This document shows, one piece after another, positions 8,847-17,725 of a stretch of 64,000 nucleotides of DNA; positions within the stretch are counted from its first letter, which is position 1, and every line of letters begins with the position of its first letter. The DNA is from JBGRPZ01 sp041725955 (GTDB lineage: Bacteria > Bacteroidota > Bacteroidia > Bacteroidales > JBGRPZ01): contig JBGRQE010000006.1 of the NCBI GenBank assembly GCA_041725955.1, forward strand, positions 1 through 64,000, in the 5' to 3' direction. The notes under the pieces are model-generated. The model saw only the letters and a list, made by a program, of their open reading frames with translations, made no database searches and had not been told where the DNA came from. A program made the translations under genes and the position numbers.

Positions 8847-9365
8847 TTAGATTTCCTTTTTTAATTGTTTTACCCATTGAGCAATGCGTTCGGGAGAGAG
8901 ATGTGCTTGTCGGTCATTATCCAGAGCAAGCCCAAGAAAATGTTTATTCTCTATAGCAGTAGATTCGGTAAAGGTATAAGTTTCTATGGGCCATTTCCCG
9001 ATAAGTTTAGCATTAAGGGCAGAAAATCCTTCATAGAGATTGCTCAAATGATCTACAAAGTTATTGGGATATAATAGCTGGTCGCCAAGGCCAAAAAGAG
9101 CTACCTTAGAAAGAGAAATATGTTTGTCTTTGAGTTGGTTGAAAAATAGATTCCACTGATTATCAGCCTTGGCTTCTTCCCAGTTTTGTGCGCCTACAGT
9201 GGCTCCTCCAGCGATTATAAGTTTGTAATTATTTATTTCATGAATAGGGAAGCTTTGTAGGTCGCAGATATCTGTATTTTCTTTTCCTAGGTTTTGTAGG
9301 ATAAGTTTTGCTGCTTTTTCTACATTTCCGCCTTTATTCCAGTATAGGATTAGATAGTCTTTCAT
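8847..9365 (-). CDS. Flavodoxin family protein
   Basis: At 172 aa this is the size of long-chain flavodoxins. It starts with a beta strand and the phosphate-binding loop position (MKDYLILYWNKGGNVEKAA). Here the usual T/S-x-T-G-x-T loop is replaced by WNKGGN, a variant I associate with Bacteroidota flavodoxins. Further FMN-site elements are IIAGGATVGAQNWEEA (the W-containing loop) and ALFGLGDQLLYPNNFVD. It is likely a low-potential electron carrier in the cytosol. It is a single gene, with divergent spacing to nagB of 170 bp, and is preceded by the large palindrome at 9385-9429. Confidence 0.85.
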   Translation of the reverse strand: MKDYLILYWNKGGNVEKAAKLILQNLGKENTDICDLQSFPIHEINNYKLIIAGGATVGAQNWEEAKADNQWNLFFNQLKDKHISLSKVALFGLGDQLLYPNNFVDHLSNLYEGFSALNAKLIGKWPIETYTFTESTAIENKHFLGLALDNDRQAHLSPERIAQWVKQLKKEI

Positions 9366-9384
9366 AGGGGAGTGAGGTTTGGTA

Positions 9385-9429
9385 TTTCGTTAATTCGTGT
9401 TTCGAATTTCGAAACACGAATTAACGAAA
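9385..9429. repeat. Perfect 45-bp palindrome between two minus-strand genes
   Basis: Two 22-base arms, TTTCGTTAATTCGTGTTTCGAA and its exact complement, are separated by a single T. It lies between the epimerase gene stop and the flavodoxin start. It may terminate the upstream transcript, but the arms are unusually long and there is no clear U-tract. AATTCGT-type intergenic motifs recur elsewhere in the window. Confidence 0.85.
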
Positions 9430-9430
9430 A

Positions 9431-10441
9431 TTAATCAATAAATCTCTTTTTCAGAATAAGACAAGTATCTTCAACACTTTGTTTTATAGGAATAAAATTA
9501 TAATTTAAGCTTTTCTTTATCTTGCTATTGGAATATTGGGTTGTATTATTGGCAGAACGAGTAGTTTCTTTGGTGATAAGAGGCTTTTTCCCTTGCAATT
9601 TTCCAGCTACCCATGCAATTCTCCATGCGATAGATCCCATCCATTTATGAACGAATATTGAAGGAGGCTTAATATTGAAGCCATTAGCAATATAGTCGAA
9701 TAGGGTTTTGTAGGGGATATTTTCGGAATTCAATACAAATCTTTCATTACTTATATCGCTATCCATAAGTTGAATCATTGCCATTGCAACATCGCGTACA
9801 TCTACAAATCCTGTAGCCCCTCGGGTATAAAATTTCAAACCTTTATAAATACTGTGGAATAATTCGGTTGAACCTGTTTTCCAGTTTCCCGGACCTAGAA
9901 TGATGCTGGGGTTGACAATAATTACATCTAGACCTTCTGCTGAAGCGCGCCATACTTCTTGTTCAGCTAAATGTTTACTTACACTATAAAGGCTTGTGTT
10001 TTTTTCATTGGTCCACCAGCAATCTTCGTCAGTAGTAATTCCATGTCCACGTGAAAGGGTGGCAATAGAACTAACATAGCCAAATTTCTTTATGTTTTTT
10101 TCCAATGCTGTGTTTACAAGAAGGGCAGTTCCTTCTACATTTATCTTATTCAGATTATTTTCCTGATGAGGAGCGAAAGAGATTTGTGCAGCAGAGTGAT
10201 AGATCATATCCACACCTTCAAGGGCTTTGTTTATAATGAAAGGGTCGAGCAGATCTCCTTCGATCCATTCGATTTTAGTGTTTATGGCTTTAGGGTCAAT
10301 ATTATTATTTTGGAGAATGTCTTTGAGAAGATCTAGTTTGCTATTTTTTCGTTTTAGAGCACGTATTTTTTTATTGTCTTTTATAAGATAAAGCAGAATA
10401 TGAGCTCCGACTAGTCCAGTGCCTCCAGTAACAAATATCAT
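9431..10441 (-). CDS. NAD-dependent epimerase/dehydratase (extended SDR)
   Basis: The N-terminal Rossmann motif is GGTGLVGAHILLYL (TGxxGxxG class). The catalytic pair YSVSKHLAE (YxxxK) lies near residue 151. A serine upstream (VSSIATL) completes the triad. The 336-aa length and the motif IYHSAAQISF put it with dihydroflavonol-4-reductase-like or NAD-dependent epimerase SDRs, which reduce or epimerise hydroxy groups on varied substrates. The substrate cannot be read from sequence. It is followed by the palindrome and flavodoxin on the same strand. It is divergent from tyrS with a 210-bp intergenic region. Confidence 0.85.
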   Translation of the reverse strand: MIFVTGGTGLVGAHILLYLIKDNKKIRALKRKNSKLDLLKDILQNNNIDPKAINTKIEWIEGDLLDPFIINKALEGVDMIYHSAAQISFAPHQENNLNKINVEGTALLVNTALEKNIKKFGYVSSIATLSRGHGITTDEDCWWTNEKNTSLYSVSKHLAEQEVWRASAEGLDVIIVNPSIILGPGNWKTGSTELFHSIYKGLKFYTRGATGFVDVRDVAMAMIQLMDSDISNERFVLNSENIPYKTLFDYIANGFNIKPPSIFVHKWMGSIAWRIAWVAGKLQGKKPLITKETTRSANNTTQYSNSKIKKSLNYNFIPIKQSVEDTCLILKKRFID

Positions 10442-10538
10442 TCTAAGAAAGGATTAAGATTTTACAAACGTAATTATTTGGCGAAGATATGATTTTTTAA
10501 TTCTTCCTATATTTAACACTTGAGGAATAGGAAGTCCT

Positions 10539-10569
10539 TTTTAGACAAAGAATTAATTATTTATCTTTG
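10539..10569 (+). promoter_or_regulatory. Bacteroidota-type promoter for tyrS
   Basis: The -7 box TATCTTTG matches TAnnTTTG. TTT, one mismatch from TTG, lies exactly 20 bases upstream. The expected transcript starts about 80 bases before the tyrS ATG. Confidence 0.55.
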
Positions 10570-10653
10570 CCTGATTTTAATTTCATGGAGTGTTTTATCG
10601 TTCCATAAATTTAATAAGAAGCGAATAATTATAAAAATATAACTGCAAGAAAG

Positions 10654-11943
10654 ATGAACTTCGTAGAAGAACTTAAATGGAGGGGCATGATTCATGATAT
10701 GATGCCAGGAACAGAGGAACAACTTGAAAAGGAAATGACTTCTGCATATGTGGGTATAGATCCTACTGCAGATTCATTGCATATTGGTCATTTGGTTTCT
10801 ATTATGATGCTGAAGCATTTTCAGGTTGCCGGACATAAGCCTCTTGCGCTTATAGGTGGAGCTACTGGTATGATTGGTGATCCTTCAGGAAAGTCGCAAG
10901 AACGAAATCTTCTTAACGAGAAAGCTTTGCGTCATAACGAAAGTTGTTTAAAAGAGCAATTGAGTAAGTTTTTGGATTTTGATTCAGAAAAAAAGAATGG
11001 TGCAGAGTTATTGAATAATTACGATTGGATGAAAGAATTTAGTTTTCTGGATTTTATTCGTGATATTGGTAAGCATATTACTGTGAATTATATGATGTCT
11101 AAAGATTCTGTAAAAAAACGTTTGGGATCGGAGTCAAAAGCAGGAATGTCATTTACAGAGTTTACTTATCAGTTGGTACAAGGGAATGATTTCTTACATT
11201 TGTTTCGCAGCAAAGGATGTCGTTTGCAAATGGGAGGTTCCGATCAGTGGGGAAATATAACCACAGGTACCGAACTAATCAGAAGAAAGGAGCAGGGAGA
11301 GGCATTTGCATTAACCTGTCCTCTAATTACTAAGGCCGATGGAGGTAAGTTTGGTAAAACCGAAAGCGGAAATATATGGTTAGATCCAGAAAAAACTTCT
11401 CCTTACGAGTTTTATCAGTTCTGGTTAAATACTTCTGATGAAGATGCAGAGAAATATATAAAGATATTTACCTTATTTTCGCAACAAGAGATTGAAGATG
11501 CTGTAAAAGAACATCAGGAAGCACCTCATTTACGTTTCTTGCAGAAGAAATTGGCAGAGGATATTACAATCCGCGTTCATGGAAAGGATAATTTTGAGAT
11601 GGCAGTACAAGCATCGCAGATTCTTTTTGGAAAAGCTACAACCGATAGTTTACGTAAGATTGATGAGAAGACATTGCTTGCTGTTTTTGATGGTGTTCCT
11701 CAATTTGAGATTAGTCGCGATATTTTGAAAGATGGGGCTGGAATAATTGATCTTTTAGCAGAGCATAGCCAAGTGTTTGCTTCAAAAGGAGAAGCACGTC
11801 GCATGTTAAAGAGTAATGCAGTAAGTATCAATAAGGCAAAAGTTCAGGATACTTATATTGCAAAAGAAGAAGACTTATTGAACGAAAAATATATTCTTGC
11901 ACAGAAAGGAAAGAAGAACTATTTCCTACTTCGTTTTGTGTAG
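10654..11943 (+). CDS. tyrS: Tyrosyl-tRNA synthetase
   Basis: Class I aminoacyl-tRNA synthetase that attaches tyrosine to tRNA-Tyr. The HIGH box is present (DSLHIGHL, His43-His46), as are the Tyr-pocket segment QMGGSDQWGNI and the KMSKS-equivalent KFGKTESGN near residue 230. The last 65 residues form an S4-like RNA-binding domain (GEARRMLKSNAVSINKAKV). Length, 429 aa, is normal for bacterial TyrRS. Monocistronic between its own promoter and a hairpin terminator. Confidence 0.97.
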   Translation: MNFVEELKWRGMIHDMMPGTEEQLEKEMTSAYVGIDPTADSLHIGHLVSIMMLKHFQVAGHKPLALIGGATGMIGDPSGKSQERNLLNEKALRHNESCLKEQLSKFLDFDSEKKNGAELLNNYDWMKEFSFLDFIRDIGKHITVNYMMSKDSVKKRLGSESKAGMSFTEFTYQLVQGNDFLHLFRSKGCRLQMGGSDQWGNITTGTELIRRKEQGEAFALTCPLITKADGGKFGKTESGNIWLDPEKTSPYEFYQFWLNTSDEDAEKYIKIFTLFSQQEIEDAVKEHQEAPHLRFLQKKLAEDITIRVHGKDNFEMAVQASQILFGKATTDSLRKIDEKTLLAVFDGVPQFEISRDILKDGAGIIDLLAEHSQVFASKGEARRMLKSNAVSINKAKVQDTYIAKEEDLLNEKYILAQKGKKNYFLLRFV

Positions 11944-11970
11944 TTATTATTATTGGAATTAGAATGGGAA

Positions 11971-12010
11971 AAAGGAATGCTGTCAAAATTGGCAGCTTCC
12001 TTTATTTTTA
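11971..12010. terminator. Bidirectional terminator between tyrS and the phosphoesterase gene
   Basis: AAAGGAATGCTG pairs with CAGCTTCCTTT with one internal mismatch. It is followed by ATTTTTAT on the plus strand and by TTTTT on the minus strand. The flanking genes are convergent. Confidence 0.7.
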
Positions 12011-12032
12011 TCCATTTGTTTTTTCCTTCCTA

Positions 12033-13250
12033 TTAATAGTCCAGAAGTACAGTCTTTGTAAATTTCTTTTGATTATTAAAGGCGTTATATCTTTCGTAAG
12101 TAAGCACCTTTGTATTATAATCGAGATTAAACTTAAAGTATTCGGGTTGGATATACGAGAAGTTTGTAGAGAAGCATACCAGAGATATTTCATAACATTT
12201 ATGAGTGCTGCAAATATCACTTGGAAGCAAACGGAATCTGTTATAATGCAAATGACCTGTAATGGTGGCAACAACAGGTTGACTATTCATAATTTGAGAT
12301 AAATGTTGATAACCTTGAGCGTGTTGGTTAATGGGTAGGTTGCTGCGAAATGGTTGATGCATTAATATAATAATAGGTTGGGTTCGCTTTGGAAAGCCAC
12401 CAGTGCCATTTTTCTGATTTCTGAGAACAAGATAAGAGTTAAAGAAATCCAGACTCTTACTTGCTGCAGCGCTGGTTCCATCTGATGAGATTTGACCTGT
12501 TTGTCCTTCAAAATGAGGGCAGTTTCCTAGTACAACAAGAGAGAATCCTTCATATTCATAAGCAATAAAGGTTTCGGAATGAGGAGCAGGAGAAACAGTT
12601 CCTCCTTTTATTGGACTTTGATTTTCTTCCTTATTGAAACTATGATACCAATAATACTGATCGGGCGATTTGGTGGCATAGTTCAAACACATATATGCAT
12701 TTCTAAGAGCAGGTACAGCCATTATCCAAGCAGTACGATTATTTAATGCACCAGGATCTACATCATGGTTTCCTTCAAGAGTAATCCAGTTTGAAGTATT
12801 GGTTTGACCATTTATTTTTCGACCTTCATTATAATAGCGGAATTCATCTTGTCGGCCATTTTGAGTTAGATCGCCAAGAACAAATATGCTTCTGTTTTCA
12901 TTCATAGCCTTTTGACCCAAGTTTTGCATATTGGCAATGGTTTTGTTTACAACTTCAGAATGGTTGTTTTCCATTTGGGGGTCGGCAATGGCATAAAAAG
13001 TTGCTTGTCCGAATTGAGAATCTGTTTTCTTAAACGACTGGCTTTTCTGAGAGATTGAGTAGCTATAAAGCAGGGAGTCGAGTGTGGCACTGTTTCTTCC
13101 TTCTTTCTTCAATTCTTGGTAGTATTCACTTTTTTTGAGCTGATCGAATGTGTTGTTAGAAACATTTTTTGGTTTATAGTCCAGGTCTTTTTTACAGCTT
13201 ATTGTGAGTATAAAAAAGGGAATTAATAGAGAGAAATGTGTTAGCTTCAT
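12033..13250 (-). CDS. Metallophosphoesterase lipoprotein
   Basis: The N-terminus (MKLTHFSLLIPFFILTISCKK) has a lipobox ending at Cys19, so this is a lipoprotein. Calcineurin-like metallophosphoesterase motifs follow in order: ADPQM (replacing D-x-H), GDLTQNG, GNHD and, near the C-terminus, GHLHYNRF. The presence of D..., GD, GNHD and GH-x-H indicates a two-metal phosphohydrolase of the envelope. The first motif has Gln where many members have His, which may shift metal binding. Substrate unknown. The C-terminal 60 residues look like a small beta domain. It is a single gene with a terminator shared with tyrS. Confidence 0.85.
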   Translation of the reverse strand: MKLTHFSLLIPFFILTISCKKDLDYKPKNVSNNTFDQLKKSEYYQELKKEGRNSATLDSLLYSYSISQKSQSFKKTDSQFGQATFYAIADPQMENNHSEVVNKTIANMQNLGQKAMNENRSIFVLGDLTQNGRQDEFRYYNEGRKINGQTNTSNWITLEGNHDVDPGALNNRTAWIMAVPALRNAYMCLNYATKSPDQYYWYHSFNKEENQSPIKGGTVSPAPHSETFIAYEYEGFSLVVLGNCPHFEGQTGQISSDGTSAAASKSLDFFNSYLVLRNQKNGTGGFPKRTQPIIILMHQPFRSNLPINQHAQGYQHLSQIMNSQPVVATITGHLHYNRFRLLPSDICSTHKCYEISLVCFSTNFSYIQPEYFKFNLDYNTKVLTYERYNAFNNQKKFTKTVLLDY

Positions 13251-13760
13251 AAAATTACAATATAGAGTTTAGATACTGAAAAATTGGTTCTTAGTTATTT
13301 ATGAGAAACTTCTATTTGAGGAAATAATTATTCAGAGGAAAAAAATGTAGAAGATATTTTATAATAAAGATCTAAATACACGAAAATAATTTTTGCCACA
13401 TCTTAAACTTGAATCTATAAATAAGTATAAATCCAAGTTGTATTTAAAAGCTAATAATTGCTATTACTCTTATTTCTTCTCATACCTTTTTTTAGAGTTG
13501 TTGTGTGCATAGATAAATGATAGGAGAGAAGTCTGATTTATATCTGAATAATGTTAAAAAGAGCAAAAAGTTTTAAAAAAATAAAAAGAATTTGAAAAAA
13601 GATGTCGGAGCAACGTAATTTTTTACACTTTTGTAGGCTGAAAGAAAAAAGGGCTTAGAAAAAAATCTTTTATTCAAAGTCAATCTTTTCAGATAATTAC
13701 GTTAGTAATAGATAAAATTGTAAAAATGAGATAGTTTTTGGGTTTCTGCTGAATAAATAT
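13251..13760. other. Gene-free stretch upstream of the yceD-rpmF operon
   Basis: About 510 bases of very AT-rich DNA (long A and T tracts) lie between divergent genes. I see no convincing reading frame, tRNA or strong hairpin. GTAATTTTTTACACTTTTGTAGG near 13615 loosely resembles a second promoter, so a small RNA or long leader is possible but unsupported. Confidence 0.5.
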
Positions 13761-13791
13761 TTGTTTCTCATAATATTAATATTTACTTTTG
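13761..13791 (+). promoter_or_regulatory. Promoter of the DUF177-rpmF-plsX-fabH operon
   Basis: TTG (-33) is followed by exactly 20 bases and TACTTTTG (-7), a full match to the Bacteroidota TTG-N20-TAnnTTTG consensus. It lies 29 bases before the GTG start of the first gene. Confidence 0.85.
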
Positions 13792-13819
13792 CAGCCCGAA
13801 AATTGAAAAGGAATATAAA

Positions 13820-14338
13820 GTGAAAGAGCTGAAGGATTACCGAATAGCCTATCAGGGTTTAGAGCTTGGCGATCATGAATTTGAGTTCGTGATCAATGAT
13901 GAGTTCTTCGCAGCATTTGAATCAAAAGATGTTGAGCGGGGGAATATTCAGGTGAGTATAAACCTTGAAAAGAAGGAAACCATTATGCAATTAGAAATTA
14001 GCATGAGTGGTTTGGTAGAGGTCAGTTGTAGTAGATGCTTAGATAAATTTAATCGTCCTGTTTTTATAGAGGAAGATTTGATTGTAAAGCAAGGTAATGA
14101 GACTTTTGAAGAATCGGAAGAAGTTCTTGTTTTAAGTGAAAATGAGGATTATCTTGATCTTGCTCAGTATTTCTACGAGTATATAATGCTTTCATTACCG
14201 TTTCAAGTGATACATCCTGATGATGAAGATGGAGAAAGTACTTGCGATCCAGAAATCCTTAAACGTTTGGAGGGAGTTCAGGAGGAGGAAGAAAAAACTG
14301 ATCCACGATGGGATGCACTCAAGAAATTAAAGAAATAG
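13820..14338 (+). CDS. DUF177 (YceD) family protein, ribosome/lipid operon leader gene
   Basis: This 172-aa acidic protein has the CSRCLDKF motif of DUF177/YceD and a further Cys near the C-terminus (ESTCDPEIL). YceD-family proteins are encoded immediately before rpmF in most bacteria, as here (33-bp gap), and in plants and E. coli are linked to 23S rRNA accumulation or processing. The GTG start follows the promoter closely and no ATG in frame fits better. The C-terminal EEEEKTDPRWDALKKLK tail is typical of the family. Confidence 0.88.
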   Translation: MKELKDYRIAYQGLELGDHEFEFVINDEFFAAFESKDVERGNIQVSINLEKKETIMQLEISMSGLVEVSCSRCLDKFNRPVFIEEDLIVKQGNETFEESEEVLVLSENEDYLDLAQYFYEYIMLSLPFQVIHPDDEDGESTCDPEILKRLEGVQEEEEKTDPRWDALKKLKK

Positions 14339-14371
14339 AATTTAATGTCAAATTATAAATAATCTGAAACA

Positions 14372-14563
14372 ATGGCACATCCAAAACGTAAGATTTCAAA
14401 GACCAGAAGGGACAAGAGAAGAACTCATTACAAAGCAGAAATGCCAACATTGGCAACTTGCCCTACTACTGGAGTAGTACATCGTTTCCATAGAGCTTAT
14501 TACGTGGATGGAGACTTATATTACAAAGGTAAGTTGGTTGTTGCTAACAGTGCAGCAGAATAA
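14372..14563 (+). CDS. rpmF: 50S ribosomal protein L32, zinc-free form
   Basis: The N-terminus MAHPKRKISKTRRDKRRTHYKA is diagnostic of bL32. Normal C+ forms have two CxxC pairs that bind zinc. Here only one Cys remains (ATCPTTGVVHRFHRAYYVDG) and the others are replaced, so this is a C-minus, zinc-independent form. 63 aa, usual length. It sits between yceD and plsX, as in many bacteria. Confidence 0.96.
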   Translation: MAHPKRKISKTRRDKRRTHYKAEMPTLATCPTTGVVHRFHRAYYVDGDLYYKGKLVVANSAAE

Positions 14564-14596
14564 TAACAACATAATGTTTCATCCAACTAGTAAGTG

Positions 14597-15544
14597 ATGA
14601 AAATCGGACTTGACATTATGGGTGGAGACTTTGCGCCGGTCGCAACCATTGAAGGCGCAATACTTGCCCATAAAGAATTTTTGCCTTCTGAGAGATTGGT
14701 GCTTATTGGTGATAAAGATATTATTACTGATAAGCTTTCTGTGTTTGATTACGATAAAGATCGTATAGAGATCGCGCATGCAAGCGAAGTGATAGGAATG
14801 GGAGAAAGTCCAATAAAAGCTTTCAGTGCCAAATCGAATTCAACAATAAATGTTGGTTTCGGAATGGTAAGAGGAAAGGGATTGGATGCTTTCTGTAGTG
14901 CAGGGAATAGTGGAGCGATGATGGTAGGCTCAATGTATGCCATAAATACGATTCCAGGTGTAATTCGTCCAGCTTGTGCAGTGCTTATTCCTAGAGAAAG
15001 CGGTGGTAGTAATATCCTGCTTGATGTTGGAACGAATCCAGATGCAAAACCAGATGTTTTGTATCAATATGGGATTCTTGGGTCTGTTTATGCTCAAGAA
15101 GTTTTTGGTAAGGAAAATCCTAAAATTGGTCTTCTAAACATTGGTGAAGAAGATAAAAAAGGAAATTTACTTAGTCAAAGTGCTTTTAGGCTAATGAAAG
15201 ATTCTGAAGATTTTAACTTTGTAGGGAATATTGAAGGAAGAGACTTGTTTAGCGATAAAGCAGATGTTATTGTTTGCGACGGTTTTACTGGAAATATTGT
15301 AATTAAAGAAGCCGAAGCTATTTATAGTATAATGCGTAAACGGGGGCTTTTGGACGAGTTCTTTAGTAGATTTAACTACGAAAGTATTGGCGGTAGTCCA
15401 TTTTTAGGTATTGATGCTTCCATCGTGATTGGACATGGAATTTCCAATGCAAATGCCATAAAAAATATGGTTCTATTTTCCAGAGACCTTGCATTGGCAA
15501 AATTGCCTGAAAAGATAAAAACTGCTATATCTAAATATCGTTAG
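14597..15544 (+). CDS. plsX: Phosphate acyltransferase PlsX
   Basis: PlsX makes acyl-phosphate from acyl-ACP for phospholipid synthesis. The start MKIGLDIMGGDFAP is the family hallmark. VFCSAGNSGAMMVGSMY-like (DAFCSAGNSGAMMVG), LLDVGTNPD and the ending VCDGFTGNIVIKEAEA are further conserved blocks. 315 aa, as expected. A GTG codon three bases upstream is in frame, but the ATG starts the conserved sequence. It is followed at 47 bp by fabH, the usual plsX-fabH pairing. Confidence 0.96.
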   Translation: MKIGLDIMGGDFAPVATIEGAILAHKEFLPSERLVLIGDKDIITDKLSVFDYDKDRIEIAHASEVIGMGESPIKAFSAKSNSTINVGFGMVRGKGLDAFCSAGNSGAMMVGSMYAINTIPGVIRPACAVLIPRESGGSNILLDVGTNPDAKPDVLYQYGILGSVYAQEVFGKENPKIGLLNIGEEDKKGNLLSQSAFRLMKDSEDFNFVGNIEGRDLFSDKADVIVCDGFTGNIVIKEAEAIYSIMRKRGLLDEFFSRFNYESIGGSPFLGIDASIVIGHGISNANAIKNMVLFSRDLALAKLPEKIKTAISKYR

Positions 15545-15591
15545 GCCGTGTATATCCGTTGTTTAAAAGGTATAATGAAAAACAATTTTGT

Positions 15592-16590
15592 ATGACGAAA
15601 TTAAAAGCAGCCATAAAAGGGATTCACGCCTGGGTACCTGAATATATTTTGGATAACGAAGAGTTATCTGCAATGGTGGATACTAGTGATGAGTGGATAA
15701 TGACTCGTACTGGTATAAAAACCAGGCATATTCTCAAAGGTGAAGGCTTGGGGACTTCCGATATAGGTGCTGAAGCTGTTAAAGGCTTATTAAAAAAGAC
15801 AAATACTTCTCCTGAAGAAGTAGATCTTATAATTTGTGCTACTGTTACTGGAGATATGCAATTCCCAGCAACTGCAAACATCATCTCTGATAAAGTAGGT
15901 ATCCGTAATGCTTTTGGCCTCGATATTAATGCGGCTTGCTCTGGTTTTATATATGCTTTGGTTACTGCTTCCCAGTATGTTGAATCGGGTCGATACAAAA
16001 AAGTAGTAGTTGTTGGAGCAGATAAAATGTCTTCTATTGTAGACTATACCGACCGTACTACATGCGTATTATTTGGCGATGGTGGCGGTGCTGTTCTTTT
16101 AGAACCTACAACTGGTGATGAAGGAATCATTGATCATATACTTAAATCTGATGGTGCCGGAAGAGTACATTTGCACCAAAAAGCTGGTGGATCTGTAAAA
16201 CCAGCATCTCACGAAACTGTTGATGCAAAAGAACATTTTGTATATCAAGAAGGTCAGGCAGTGTTTAAATTTGCTGTTTCCCGTATGGCTGATGTTTCCG
16301 TTGAGATTATGGAAAAAAATAATTTGAAATCTGAAGATATTGCTTGGCTTGTACCTCATCAAGCTAACTTGAGAATCATAGATGCTACTGCCCGCCGTAT
16401 GGGTATTGATAAAGACCAGGTTATGGTTAATATTGAGCGCTATGGAAATACCACCTCAGGAACTATTCCAATTTGTTTATGGGAGTGGGAAAAGAAATTA
16501 AAAAAGGGAGATAAAATTGTTCTCTCAGCCTTTGGAGGCGGTTTTACTTGGGGCTCCATTTATTTAAAATGGGCTTACGACTCCGAATAA
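15592..16590 (+). CDS. fabH: 3-oxoacyl-ACP synthase III (KAS III)
   Basis: FabH starts fatty-acid synthesis by condensing an acyl-CoA with malonyl-ACP. The Cys-His-Asn triad is visible: NAACSGF (Cys116), VPHQANLRI and RYGNTTSGT. The start block AAIKGIHAWVPEYILDNEEL and the DEWIMTRTGIKTRH loop are typical. I chose the ATG before TKLKAAIKG, 332 aa; an in-frame TTG lies 33 bases upstream. Last gene of the yceD operon, closed by a strong terminator. Confidence 0.95.
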   Translation: MTKLKAAIKGIHAWVPEYILDNEELSAMVDTSDEWIMTRTGIKTRHILKGEGLGTSDIGAEAVKGLLKKTNTSPEEVDLIICATVTGDMQFPATANIISDKVGIRNAFGLDINAACSGFIYALVTASQYVESGRYKKVVVVGADKMSSIVDYTDRTTCVLFGDGGGAVLLEPTTGDEGIIDHILKSDGAGRVHLHQKAGGSVKPASHETVDAKEHFVYQEGQAVFKFAVSRMADVSVEIMEKNNLKSEDIAWLVPHQANLRIIDATARRMGIDKDQVMVNIERYGNTTSGTIPICLWEWEKKLKKGDKIVLSAFGGGFTWGSIYLKWAYDSE

Positions 16591-16612
16591 GAAAAAATTT
16601 TAAAAGCCTATA

Positions 16613-16645
16613 AAAAGCATTCTTGGTTGAGAATGCTTTTTTTTT
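16613..16645 (+). terminator. Terminator after fabH
   Basis: The perfect 11-bp stem AAAAGCATTCT / AGAATGCTTTT has a 6-base loop and is followed by at least five further T. Confidence 0.88.
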
Positions 16646-16780
16646 GGTTAAATTTACACCACATTTTTTTGTTTATCTTTTGCTTCTGTCAGGCAAAAGG
16701 TTTGCTATTTTCTGTCAAGAATTCTAAAGTCTTGAGAAGTTCTCAAGTGTATTACAAACTTTTAACGTCTAAAGTAACTT

Positions 16781-17722
16781 ATGTTTATAAATGCTATTGC
16801 GCATTATCTTCCCAAAGAAGAAGTGCACAATGACTACTTTCTTCGTAATGGATTAACCGATGAATGGATCTTTCAAAGAACTGGGATTAAAACCAGAAAG
16901 AAGGCTTCCCCATCCGAAAATTCTCATACGATGGGTTTGGAAGCAGTTCAACTAGCACTGAGAGAACTTCCTTACCCTGTAGAAGAAGTAGATCTTATTA
17001 TCGGGGCTACTTATAGTCCGTTTGATACTGTGGGTACAGTAGCTCATTATGTTCAACAAAATCTTCAGATCCCTAATGCTGCCGTTGTTACTGTTTCTTC
17101 TGCCTGTTCTTCATTTGTTAATGCAGTGGAAGTTGTAGAAGGATATTTTGCCTCAGGTAAAGCGTCTAAGGCTCTTGTTGTTGCAAGTGAGCATAATACT
17201 GCTTATAGTAATGATGATGATGAAGTTGCAGGACATTTATGGGGAGATGGAGCTTCCGCAGTTTTTATCTCTAAGGAAGCTGAATCTCAAGATGAATCTC
17301 AAATTTTGGAGGTGTTTAGCCGTGGGCATGGGCATATTGGTCGTGGTCCTGAAGGTGTATATCTAAGACCTAATAATGGAGGTATTGGAATGCCATTTGG
17401 ACGCGATGTTTTTACTCATGCCATACATTATATGACTGAATCTACAAAAGAAGTCCTTAAAAAAAGAGATTTACTGCCTTCACAGCTACGATATATTATT
17501 CCTCATCAAGCGAATGCAAGAATAATTAAAAATGTATTAAAGCAGTTGGAAATGCAACCCGAGCAAGCTTGGGTTAATATTACTGATTGTGGAAATACAG
17601 GATGTGCAAGCACTGCAATTGGCCTTTCGCAAGCTTATAATAAAATCCGTAAGAATGAATATGCTGTTCTTACTGTTTTTGGTGGAGGCTATTCTAGTGG
17701 TGCTATATTAATTCAGCGTTGA
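16781..17722 (+). CDS. Second 3-oxoacyl-ACP synthase III (KAS III paralogue)
   Basis: Complete KAS III of 313 aa with the same triad: SSACSSF (Cys109), IPHQANARI and DCGNTGCAST. It is clearly a separate subfamily from the preceding fabH. It begins directly with MFINAIAHYLPKEEVHN, has a shorter N-terminal region, and has a GRGPEGVYLRPNNGG insertion. The start codon lies about 190 bases past the fabH stop, beyond a terminator, so it is probably expressed separately. Paralogues of this kind serve branched-chain, aryl-polyene or other specialised priming; no such cluster is nearby. Confidence 0.9.
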   Translation: MFINAIAHYLPKEEVHNDYFLRNGLTDEWIFQRTGIKTRKKASPSENSHTMGLEAVQLALRELPYPVEEVDLIIGATYSPFDTVGTVAHYVQQNLQIPNAAVVTVSSACSSFVNAVEVVEGYFASGKASKALVVASEHNTAYSNDDDEVAGHLWGDGASAVFISKEAESQDESQILEVFSRGHGHIGRGPEGVYLRPNNGGIGMPFGRDVFTHAIHYMTESTKEVLKKRDLLPSQLRYIIPHQANARIIKNVLKQLEMQPEQAWVNITDCGNTGCASTAIGLSQAYNKIRKNEYAVLTVFGGGYSSGAILIQR

Positions 17723-17725
17723 GTC

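Noticed and set aside
11964..12302. 112-codon frame on the plus strand after tyrS
   Set aside because: It starts in the terminator and runs antisense to the C-terminus of the phosphoesterase gene, with no recognisable protein features.
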